5,469 nt of DNA from an uncultured Lachnospiraceae bacterium (GTDB lineage Bacteria > Bacillota > Clostridia > Lachnospirales > Lachnospiraceae), in contig CAJUQB010000076.1 of NCBI GenBank assembly GCA_910588285.1, forward strand, positions 17,328 to 22,796, written 5' to 3'. This document shows, piece by piece, positions 1-5,469 of this stretch (positions are counted from its first letter, which is position 1; the number at the start of each line of letters is the position of its first letter). The notes beneath the pieces are model-generated. The model was not told the origin of the DNA, did not search any database, and saw only the letters and a program-made list of their open reading frames with translations. Both the position numbers and the translations under genes were made by a program.

Positions 1-174
1 GATATGGTGCCTGTGTCCATGGCCCAGGAGCTGTATGATGCTGCGGCAGGGAAAAAAGAGCTTCTGATTATTCCCGGCGCGGGACATGCCCAGGCCATGG
101 AAAAGGAGCCGGAATTATATTTTGGGACAATATTTGATTTTCTCAACCAAAGTCTTTCCTCCTCTTCTCCGTGA
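1..174 (+). CDS. alpha/beta hydrolase, C-terminal fragment (5' end outside window)
   Basis: Frame 1 is open from the first base for 57 codons and stops with TGA at 172-174. The visible protein begins DMVPVSMAQELYDAA and continues LLIIPGAGHAQAMEKEPELY, ending in a serine-rich tail. A VP followed by a helix and then a strand with G-A-G-H-A is the usual C-terminal end of the alpha/beta hydrolase fold. His29 of the fragment would be the catalytic histidine. In the common G-x-x-D-x-x-V-P arrangement the catalytic aspartate would sit just before the first visible residue. The family covers esterases, peptidase-like and acyl hydrolases, probably cytoplasmic; the substrate cannot be judged from this tail. 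It converges on the minus-strand ATPase gene and its stop codon lies inside the terminator hairpin. Confidence 0.8.
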   Translation, partial: DMVPVSMAQELYDAAAGKKELLIIPGAGHAQAMEKEPELYFGTIFDFLNQSLSSSSP

Positions 175-188
175 GGAGGACGGGCTTT
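149..188 (+). terminator. hairpin terminator shared by two convergent genes
   Basis: A perfect 8-bp stem TCCTCCTC/GAGGAGGA (157-164 with 173-180, 8-nt loop) continues, after one mismatch (156/181), into a second paired segment (149-155 with 182-188) that includes two G-T wobbles and ends AAA/TTT. The hydrolase stop codon (172-174) lies at the loop/stem border, and the ATPase gene stops at 202 on the other strand. An A-tract on one side and a T-tract on the other suit intrinsic termination, possibly in both directions. The T-tracts are short, so efficiency is uncertain. Confidence 0.6.
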
Positions 189-201
189 ATGAAGATACAT
201 T

Positions 202-1491
202 TCACACCCTTGCAATCATCCACAAGGGAATATTTGTCATCCAATCCTGCTCTCGATAATCGGACATGGATGTCCGGACCGCAAGCTCTGGACGATACTT
301 CTCACAATACACCTTCAAGCTTTTGGCCCTCAGGTTTTCTTCTGCCTTTACTTCAATGGGAACAATCTGTTTTCCCTTTTGAATCATAAAATCAATTTCA
401 CCTTCTGATTTTGTTTCTGAATAATAATAGGGCGTATATTCCGTATTGGCAATTAGTTCCTGCAATACATACTGTTCCGTCAATGCGCCTTTAAATTCAA
501 CAAAAATGCTGCTGCCATCAAGAATCGACATCGCATCCAGCTCGCTTAAAGCTCCCAATAAGCCAACATCTACCAAATACAGCTTAAACGCGGAAAATTC
601 CACATATGCTTTCAACGGAACTGCCGGCTTTGAAATATTATTTACCTTTTTGATCAAACCGCAATCCTGCAGCCATTCGATTGCTATTTCAAAGTCTTTG
701 GCCCGCGCTCCCTCTTTTATTTTTCCAAAAAAGAATTTCTTATTTTCCTTTGCAAGCTGCATGGGGATTGCGTTCCAAACCATACGGATTCTTGGAAGTT
801 CATTAGCTGTTGTATGCTTACTGAAATCGTTTTCATACATTTCAATAATTCTATTTTGAAGATACCTTACCTCTGCAAAATCCCTATTGTCTATGAAGGA
901 AGCAACCACCTCCGGCATTCCGCCAATATAATAATATTTCTTCAGCCAATCGATATATTTCTCCCGATAAGCCTTCAGCAGCTGCAGATCCATTTCATCC
1001 ATCAGCCGTACCAGACCGCTTTCTCCCACTGCACATAAAAATTCATGAAAGCTAAGGGGATGCAGTTCCAGAGTATCTGCTTTTCCCACCGGAAAGGAAA
1101 CACCTTTATGGATCGCAACTCCCAATAAGGAACCGGCGGCAATCACCGGATATTCCGGAGCATTTTCGCAGAAGTACTTGAGTGAAGCAATGGCTTTCGG
1201 ATTTTCCTGAATTTCATCAAATATAATCAATGTCTCTTCCGGTTCAATTTTCGTTCCAGATGCAATGTTGACAGCCATCAAAATTCTTTCAATATCATAA
1301 TCCGCTTCAAAAACATCTTTCATATATTTATTATTATCAAAGTTTACATAGGCTGTATACTTGAAATATCTATGGCCAAATTCTTTCATGAGCCATGTTT
1401 TCCCCACCTGTCTGGCTCCCTTTATGATCATCGGTTTTCTGTTCTTTTTGTTTTTCCACTGTACCAGCTTTTCCATTACAAACCGTTCCAT
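202..1491 (-). CDS. AAA_14/DUF4143-type ATP-binding protein with PD-(D/E)XK-like C-terminus
   Basis: This is a 429-residue cytoplasmic P-loop ATPase, full length for its family. The N-terminal AAA_14-like domain has Walker A GARQVGKT at residues 25-32 and Walker B TLIIFDE at 87-93 (D92, E93), followed by a sensor-like VIAAGSLLG near 116-124. The segment FPVGKADTLELHPLSFHEFL (about 133-152) is the family hallmark linking ATPase and middle regions. A helical, winged-helix-like middle (about 220-285) precedes the DUF4143 region. Near the C-terminus, EIDF (365-368) and IEVKA (379-383) give D367, E380 and K382 in the spacing of a PD-(D/E)XK nuclease fold. The start ATG is supported by AAAGGGGG six bases upstream. 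The biological role of this family is unsettled; a nucleic-acid-related or selfish/defence role is inference. The gene is single, apparently transcribed from its own promoter, and lower in G+C than the exporter. No frameshift or missing key motif was seen. Confidence 0.92.
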   Translation of the reverse strand: MERFVMEKLVQWKNKKNRKPMIIKGARQVGKTWLMKEFGHRYFKYTAYVNFDNNKYMKDVFEADYDIERILMAVNIASGTKIEPEETLIIFDEIQENPKAIASLKYFCENAPEYPVIAAGSLLGVAIHKGVSFPVGKADTLELHPLSFHEFLCAVGESGLVRLMDEMDLQLLKAYREKYIDWLKKYYYIGGMPEVVASFIDNRDFAEVRYLQNRIIEMYENDFSKHTTANELPRIRMVWNAIPMQLAKENKKFFFGKIKEGARAKDFEIAIEWLQDCGLIKKVNNISKPAVPLKAYVEFSAFKLYLVDVGLLGALSELDAMSILDGSSIFVEFKGALTEQYVLQELIANTEYTPYYYSETKSEGEIDFMIQKGKQIVPIEVKAEENLRAKSLKVYCEKYRPELAVRTSMSDYREQDWMTNIPLWMIARV

Positions 1492-1497
1492 TGCAAT

Positions 1498-1505
1498 CCC
1501 CCTTT
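1498..1505 (-). promoter_or_regulatory. ribosome binding site of the ATPase gene
   Basis: Read on the minus strand, AAAGGGGG is followed by ATTGCA and then the ATG at 1491. The purine run at six-base spacing supports this ATG over the internal ATG five codons later. Confidence 0.75.
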
Positions 1506-1527
1506 CCCTTCATTGTATCCTTTGCAA

Positions 1528-1626
1528 GCTATTTTATACATTTTTTCTGACTATCTTTTACCTGTATTATATATTTTTTCCGACCATCTTTCAACTCTTC
1601 TACACATTTTTTCTGACAACTTTTAG
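1528..1626. repeat. three contiguous 33-bp tandem direct repeats
   Basis: The units are 1528-1560, 1561-1593 and 1594-1626. Aligned by hand, units 1 and 2 share 26 of 33 bases and units 1 and 3 share 24 of 33. The best-conserved core on the + strand is ATTTTTTCTGAC or close variants, at the same phase in each unit; on the minus strand it reads as GTCAGAAAAAAT. The array lies between the ATPase gene and the upstream hairpin and contains the ATPase promoter. No fourth unit is recognisable on either flank. It may be a duplicated promoter or operator, or a slippage-prone tandem repeat. Confidence 0.85.
1566..1594 (-). promoter_or_regulatory. predicted sigma-A promoter for the ATPase gene
   Basis: On the minus strand, TTGAAA (1594-1589) is separated by exactly 17 bases from TATAAT (1571-1566), which is close to the ideal sigma-A arrangement. 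Transcription would begin near 1558-1560 and leave a leader of about 70 nt ahead of the ATPase ATG at 1491. The -35 box straddles repeat units 2 and 3. The same positions in unit 1 read GTAAAA and TATAAA, and in unit 3 ACTAAA and TGTAGA, so only the middle copy is strong. Confidence 0.75.
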
Positions 1627-1654
1627 TTTCCAATCATATACCTGATATCAAGTA

Positions 1655-1720
1655 AGTAAGAAGAGAGGCTGTCACACCCCTGATTTTTCAATCGTTAGTG
1701 CGACAGCCCCTCTTCTTACT
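1655..1720 (-). terminator. 66-nt near-perfect hairpin downstream of the sugar-binding gene
   Basis: The arms 1655-1673 and 1702-1720 pair over 19 bases with one mismatch. Pairing resumes inside with CAC/GTG (1675-1677 with 1698-1700) and TGATT/AATCG (1681-1685 with 1690-1694), closing on a four-base loop. It lies about 13 bases after the stop of the binding-protein remnant on the minus strand, where a terminator is expected. There is no clean T-tract after it, and the stem is longer than usual. The GGGGCTGTC arm resembles the ends of some Firmicute insertion sequences, so it could instead be a dispersed palindromic (MITE-like) element. Confidence 0.55.
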
Positions 1721-1732
1721 CACGGATAAATG

Positions 1733-2203
1733 TTACTGCGCTGCCAGCCAATCATCCAACTGGCTCTGATACTCTGCAAGAATCTCCTTCATCCCCGCTC
1801 TCTCCAATGCTGCCATAAATTCTTCATACTTCGCCTCTGTGTCTGTGCCATATACGCCGGCAGACAGCATCGGCTTATATTCATTTGCCACACTCTGGCA
1901 GGCCGTCACCTGATTGGCCACCTTAGTATTGTCAATAGAAAAGCCGATATATTTGGAGGTCTGAACCTCCATGTTTCTGGCTGCCTGCTGCTCCCTAAGG
2001 TCCGCCCCGCTTCCCTGCCAGGGAGTAATAGTAAGCTGATCCCCAAACAGGAAATCTGCCATATGGTATTCTGCGCTCTCCGCACCCTGGGGATATGCGC
2101 CTGTCCCATCCTCATTTTTCACCCAGTCGGTTCCCTCTACGCCCCAAACCAGGGTATCATGAATCTTATTTTTGCTGTACAGCAGGTAATGCAATGCCAA
2201 CAT
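1733..2203 (-). pseudogene. sugar ABC transporter binding protein, C-terminal fragment (DUF3502-like)
   Basis: This open frame holds the C-terminal end of the same binding protein as the adjoining 2166-3131 fragment, but in another reading frame. Its 156 residues include LVWGVEGTDWVKNEDGT (about 18-34), TPWQG near 60-64, YIGFSIDN near 85-92, and the ending YQSQLDDWLAAQ. This is the signature of the DUF3502-type C-terminus of CUT1-like sugar-binding lipoproteins. The ATG at 2203 has no Shine-Dalgarno sequence ahead of it, and an in-frame TAA lies just upstream, so separate translation is unlikely. The first residues (ALHYLLYS) match the helix that in intact relatives reads like A-x-x-F-L-N-L-L-Y-T. 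The two permease genes usually found beside such a protein are not here. The fragment is followed by the 1655-1720 hairpin. Confidence 0.75.
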
Positions 2204-3131
2204 TATTTTTTATCTGGCCAACACCGAATTCTTCTGCCGTAGAAGCATCCTTATAAATCAGTCCTTTGCTGTACCAATCCCCTGCACGGATCAGGGAAGC
2301 CTTATAATCCTGGTTCTGATAATAGCATTTTACTTTATCATCGGATGGGTCAATATAAACCTGTTGATTGCCATCCCCTGCAAGATCCACCCAATATGCA
2401 TCCGCCAGCTTATCCGAACCATTGATATAGGGCAGTGGCGTAATACAGGTCCCCTCTGCATCGGAATTGGCCATGCCTGGATATCCGGCTGACACTGCTG
2501 CAGTAAGAATTTCCTCCAGATCGGTCCAGGTCTCCATGCTCTGGAATTTCTCAAGCATATTGATTTCTTCCAGCACTTCCTTTTTTATAACAATTGCCTC
2601 GCCGCTGTAATTGCACAGATGTGCTCCCACACCGTAAATCCCCCCATCTCTGGCTGTAGCCGCCAGCCCGCTCTCCCCCAGCACAGCTTGAATATCCTGG
2701 CCATATGCCTCTATCTTCTGCTCTCTGATATCCAAAAGCTGGTTCTGTGACATAAAGGAGGAGTATCCGGCTGCCGGAACCGGTGTGAACATAATCACAT
2801 CCAGCTGCTCCCCGGACTGGATCATCATAGGAATCTGGGTAGCATATGTGCTTGCATCATACCACTGGAAATCTGCTGTCACATGGATCTGCTCCTCCAT
2901 CATCTCATTCACAGCTGCCTCAATCCGGTCCTGGACACTGCTATCTACTGGAGCAAAGCTCATGAGACCTACCACAATCTCTGTAATCTCCGCTCCATCC
3001 TCTGTGGAATCCTCCTGCTCCACCCCCTCCTCTGGGCCGGCATCCGTATTTTGACTTACATCGCCATTCTCCTGTGGTATATCCATATCCTCTTCCACAG
3101 AACCACAGCCTCCCAAAAGAGCTGTTGTCAT
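2166..3131 (-). pseudogene. sugar ABC transporter binding lipoprotein, N-terminal fragment, truncated at both ends
   Basis: The frame encodes an extracellular solute-binding protein of the CUT1 type, which would capture a sugar or oligosaccharide outside the membrane. From the first ATG (3131) it reads MTTALLGGCGS, a lipobox (L-G-G-C) whose Cys is only residue 9, so nearly all of the signal peptide is missing. An acidic, Glu/Asp-rich spacer follows for about 40 residues. Recognisable family segments come next: SGEQLDVIMFTPVPAAGYSS, the hinge region with GGIYGVGAHL, and WYSKGLIYKDASTAEE. After KNNVG the frame runs into a short unrelated tail (ALPAVQQK) and TAA at 2166-2168. The frame can be extended upstream to a TTG at 3176, but that codon lies inside the 3158-3196 hairpin and has no ribosome binding site. 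The gene is therefore probably dead, although a sequence or assembly error at the inner junction cannot be excluded. Confidence 0.75.
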
Positions 3132-3157
3132 GGTAGGTTTTTTAAGTACAAAATTTT

Positions 3158-3196
3158 CAGCCTGCAATTTGTGCAATTACCACAAATTACAGGCTG
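3158..3196 (-). terminator. hairpin terminator of the LacI-family gene
   Basis: Arms 3158-3173 and 3181-3196 form a 16-bp stem with one mismatch around a 7-nt loop. The stop codon of the LacI-family gene (3187-3189) lies inside the first arm as read on the minus strand. The hairpin is followed by AAAATTTTGT, a short interrupted T-tract. The remnant binding-protein gene starts about 27 bases beyond it, so it would be cut off from transcription through the regulator gene. Confidence 0.65.
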
Positions 3197-4131
3197 ATAT
3201 TCCCATTTAGTATCAATTGCTTATGATGGAGGCAGGCACTGCCCTCTTGCTTCTCCGTGATCTCATCCAGCAGAAGCTCCGAACAAAACTGTCCTGCTTT
3301 ATAATACATACGATCCATAGAGACAATCCCATCTCTTACACTGCTCAAATAATCCAGCTGCTGGGCAAAGGCTGCATAACGGCAGTAAATCCTCTGTTCC
3401 TCGGCCTTTCGCTTTACATAGGGCAGCGGTACATACCAATGAAACAGGATCAGGTCATTCTCTCCAAAGTCCCTCACTGTTTCCAGAAGCTGTTTTAACC
3501 ATCCCTTATTCAGGGAAAAATTGCGGATGTCATCTGCCTTAAGCTCTTCCAATGTCTTACTGGTATCCGTCATGGTAAAGCATTTCACCTGGGGATACTC
3601 CTTCAGTACATGCTCCACCGCCCTTGTCTGCAGACGTTCCCTCTCACTTAAACGTTTTGGTTCGATAAGTAACATTTGCTTGGGAACCCGATACAACAAA
3701 CGCTTCATGAGACGCACCGCATCCTTATAGTAATCAAAATCCACTGTAGAATAGGGCCCGTCCGGATCCAGGGAATCAAAAACCACCGCAGGGATTCTCT
3801 TCTGCTCTATCATTTTTTTGTCCATTCTGGACAATCCCCGGTTTTCATTACATAAAAAGATCAATCCGGCAAGGTGAAATTGAAAATAATCCTCCAGCCA
3901 CCCTTTATATTGACCGCTGCGGTTTGCCGATGTACAAAAAAACAGCCGATATCCGCAAGTCTCCAGCTTCTCCACAATGCCAGCCACAATCATGCTGTTC
4001 TTCGGCGAACGCAGGCTGCAGTCCAACACAACACCAACCACCTTTGTATTTTTCGCCTTCCCAATGCGCGCCGTATAATTGGGAATATACCCCAGCCTCT
4101 CCACAGCATCCAGAACTCTTTTAATTGTCAC
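3187..4131 (-). pseudogene. LacI-family transcriptional regulator lacking its DNA-binding head
   Basis: From the GTG at 4131 the product is 314 residues and begins MTIKRVLDAVERLGYIPNY. In intact LacI proteins MTIK-D-V-A opens helix 1, whereas RVLDAVERLGYIPN lies near residues 34-50, at the hinge end of the head. About 30 residues, comprising the helix-turn-helix, therefore appear to be missing in frame. The rest is an apparently complete periplasmic-binding-protein-like effector domain: KVVGVVLD at the first strand, STVDFDYYKDAVRLM for the second-subdomain entry, and a C-terminus ending GNISL. The frame could be extended upstream to a TTG at 4155, but that adds no head-like sequence. Without the head it cannot bind an operator as LacI does, although it could still bind ligand or dimerise if made. 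It probably once regulated the adjoining sugar-binding gene. I call it a pseudogene, but the open frame and the retained ribosome site leave expression possible. Confidence 0.75.
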
Positions 4132-4137
4132 TCCACA

Positions 4138-4142
4138 CCTCT
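4138..4142 (-). promoter_or_regulatory. ribosome binding site that decides the GTG start of the truncated LacI gene
   Basis: Read on the minus strand, AGAGG lies six bases ahead of the GTG at 4131. The next codons read T-I-K, the normal opening of LacI-family proteins. This suggests that the native start survives and that the missing part lies after it. Confidence 0.6.
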
Positions 4143-4185
4143 TTCTTTGAAACAAACTATCCCAAAACCCATTCGTAATTCAGAT

Positions 4186-4222
4186 ATAAAAAGGGCCTGC
4201 CAAAGCCAAGACCTGCAAGCCC
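4186..4222 (-). terminator. intrinsic terminator of the ABC exporter gene
   Basis: On the minus strand, GGGCTTGC (4222-4215) pairs with GCAGGCCC (4200-4193), including one G-T wobble, around a 14-nt loop, and is followed directly by TTTTTAT. It begins 9 bases after the exporter stop codon. This is the clearest Rho-independent terminator in the window. It isolates the regulator remnant from exporter transcription, and no promoter is evident between 4186 and the regulator start. Confidence 0.8.
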
Positions 4223-4231
4223 TCTTTTCTC

Positions 4232-5469
4232 CTACCCGGCAATACTATTCCCGGTATACAGCTGATAATATTTTCCTTTTTCCTCAATGAGCTCGTCATG
4301 GGTTCCCCGCTCGATAATCCGTCCATTCTCCAGCACCATGATACAATCGCTGTTCTTGACCGTGCTGAGTCGGTGGGCAATGACAAAGGTAGTCCTGCCC
4401 TCCATCAGGCTGTCCATCCCCCGCTGCACCAGGGTCTCGGTACGGGTATCAATACTGGAGGTAGCCTCGTCTAAGATCAGCACCGGCGGGTCCGCCACTG
4501 CCGCCCTGGCAATGGCCAGAAGCTGCCGCTGCCCCTGGGACAGGTTGCTGCCGTCCCCGGTGAGCATGGTCTGATACCCCTCCGGCAGATGGGAGATAAA
4601 GAAATCAGCATTGGCCAGCCTGGCCGCAGCCATACATTCCTCGTCGGTGGCGTCCAGCCTTCCATAGCGGATGTTATCCATCACCGTCCCGGTGAACAGG
4701 TGGGTATCCTGCAGCACGATCCCAAGGCTCCGCCGCAGGTCCGCCTTCTTCATCTTGTTGACATTGATGCCGTCATACCGGATCTTCCCGTCCTGGATGT
4801 CATAAAAACGGTTGATCAGGTTGGTAATCGTGGTCTTCCCGGCTCCGGTGCTGCCCACAAAGGCAATCTTCTGTCCCGGGGTGGCAAAAAGCTTCACATT
4901 GTGGAGCACCATCTTCTCATCCGTGTAGCCGAAGTCCACATCATCAAACACCACGTCCCCGGTCACCTCCTGATAGGTCAGGGTCCCGTCCTGGTGGGGA
5001 TGCTTCCAAGCCCACATGCCGGTGCGCTCCTTACACTCTACAATCTGGCCCTTCTCGTCCCTGCAGGCATTCACCAGGGTCACATAGCCTTCATCCACCT
5101 CCGGCTCCTCATCCAGCAGGTCGAAAATACGCTCCGCCCCTGCCATGGCCATAATCACGCCGTTCAGCTGCTGGCTCACCTGGCCAATGGGCTGGTTAAA
5201 GCTCTTGTTCAGATTCAGGAAGGCCCCCAGCACGCCGATGGTAAGGCCTGCGTAGCCGTTGATTGCCAGCACTGCCCCTGCAAGGGCGCAGATCACATAG
5301 CTGACATTTCCCATCTGAACAATGGTGGGCATCAGAATGTTGGCAAACTTATTGGCATTGTTGGCGCTGACACGAAGCTGCTCATTGATCTGACGGAATT
5401 TTTCAATGTTCTCCTCCTCGTGACAGAACACCTTCACCACCTTCTGGCCGTCCATCATCTCCTCAATAT
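4232..5469 (-). CDS. ABC exporter, fused permease/ATPase (5' end outside window)
   Basis: About 411 residues are visible, and the frame is still open at the right edge (IEE precedes the first visible Met at 5458), so that Met is internal. Numbered from it: the last two transmembrane helices lie near 38-68 and 70-92, then a coupling region VIMAMAGAERIFDLLDEEPE, then the nucleotide-binding domain. That domain has Walker A GSTGAGKT (202-209), Q-loop Gln250, signature LSQGQ (306-310), Walker B VLILDE (326-331, catalytic Glu331), D-loop SSID and H-loop His362. All catalytic residues are present. A linker of roughly 45 residues with MWAWKHPHQDG (about 148-158) separates the two domains; I recall it as typical of one Firmicute exporter subgroup. 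Such proteins usually pair with a second half-transporter encoded next to them, which would lie off the right edge. The substrate (drug, lipid or peptide) is unknown. The gene is clearly richer in G+C than the ATPase gene. Confidence 0.93.
   Translation of the reverse strand, partial: IEEMMDGQKVVKVFCHEEENIEKFRQINEQLRVSANNANKFANILMPTIVQMGNVSYVICALAGAVLAINGYAGLTIGVLGAFLNLNKSFNQPIGQVSQQLNGVIMAMAGAERIFDLLDEEPEVDEGYVTLVNACRDEKGQIVECKERTGMWAWKHPHQDGTLTYQEVTGDVVFDDVDFGYTDEKMVLHNVKLFATPGQKIAFVGSTGAGKTTITNLINRFYDIQDGKIRYDGINVNKMKKADLRRSLGIVLQDTHLFTGTVMDNIRYGRLDATDEECMAAARLANADFFISHLPEGYQTMLTGDGSNLSQGQRQLLAIARAAVADPPVLILDEATSSIDTRTETLVQRGMDSLMEGRTTFVIAHRLSTVKNSDCIMVLENGRIIERGTHDELIEEKGKYYQLYTGNSIAG

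Noticed and set aside
1528..1626. A CRISPR array
   Set aside because: The units are contiguous, with no unique spacers, and the repeats differ from one another by 7-9 bases. No cas gene is present.
1361..1645. A 94-codon + strand open frame with three 11-residue hydrophobic, Phe-rich repeats
   Set aside because: The repeated peptide is the direct consequence of the 33-bp tandem DNA repeats, whose length is a multiple of three. It overlaps the ATPase start antisense and has no ribosome site, so I treat it as a shadow.
1730..2242. A 170-codon + strand open frame opposite the binding-protein fragment
   Set aside because: It is antisense to a recognisable DUF3502-like coding region, shows no domain of its own, and its Cys/His-rich composition is typical of a reverse-strand shadow.
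3132..3176. The TTG start at 3176 for the binding protein
   Set aside because: The codon lies in the loop of the terminator hairpin and has no ribosome site. The added residues do not form a signal peptide.
4129..4155. The longer TTG start of the LacI-family frame at 4155
   Set aside because: The extra residues do not resemble a LacI head, and the GTG at 4131 has a well-placed AGAGG and the family-typical T-I-K opening.
3400..4192. LacI-type palindromic operator near the regulator gene
   Set aside because: I looked for a central-CG palindrome upstream of the regulator and binding-protein genes and found none convincing; the upstream regions appear to have been deleted.

Overview
The window looks like chromosomal DNA from a gut-type anaerobic Firmicute, most likely a Lachnospiraceae (Clostridia) member. 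The support is protein style: a CUT1-type sugar-binding lipoprotein with a DUF3502-like C-terminus, a LacI-family regulator, an AAA_14/DUF4143 ATPase, and a two-domain ABC exporter with the long inter-domain linker I associate with this group. The assignment rests on recognition, not on a database search.

Layout from left to right: the 3' end of a + strand alpha/beta hydrolase (1-174) runs into a long hairpin (149-188) shared with the convergent minus-strand gene. Everything else is on the minus strand. The AAA_14/DUF4143 ATPase (202-1491) is intact, with a strong ribosome binding site. Upstream of it lie three contiguous 33-bp tandem repeats (1528-1626); the middle one carries a near-consensus sigma-A promoter. 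Next comes a 66-nt near-perfect hairpin (1655-1720). Then follows a broken sugar-binding lipoprotein gene in two frames (1733-2203 and 2166-3131), a hairpin (3158-3196), a LacI-family gene lacking its helix-turn-helix (3187-4131), a terminator (4193-4222), and the 3' two thirds of an ABC exporter (4232-5469, running off the right edge).

The central stretch (about 1730-4135) looks like a decaying sugar-uptake cassette. The regulator keeps its Shine-Dalgarno sequence and GTG start, but the codons for the DNA-binding head are missing in frame. The binding protein has lost its start and most of its signal peptide, and has an internal deletion with a frameshift. The two permease genes that normally accompany such a binding protein are absent. 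The neighbours on both sides (exporter and ATPase) look functional and are insulated by terminators.

Base composition differs along the window. Hand-counted 60-base lines give 22-27 G+C in the ATPase and 44 in one exporter line, so the ATPase may have a different origin. I see no tRNA, rRNA, CRISPR array, transposase or riboswitch. The most interesting items are the headless LacI gene, the 33-bp promoter-bearing tandem repeats, and the ATPase with a PD-(D/E)XK-like signature.
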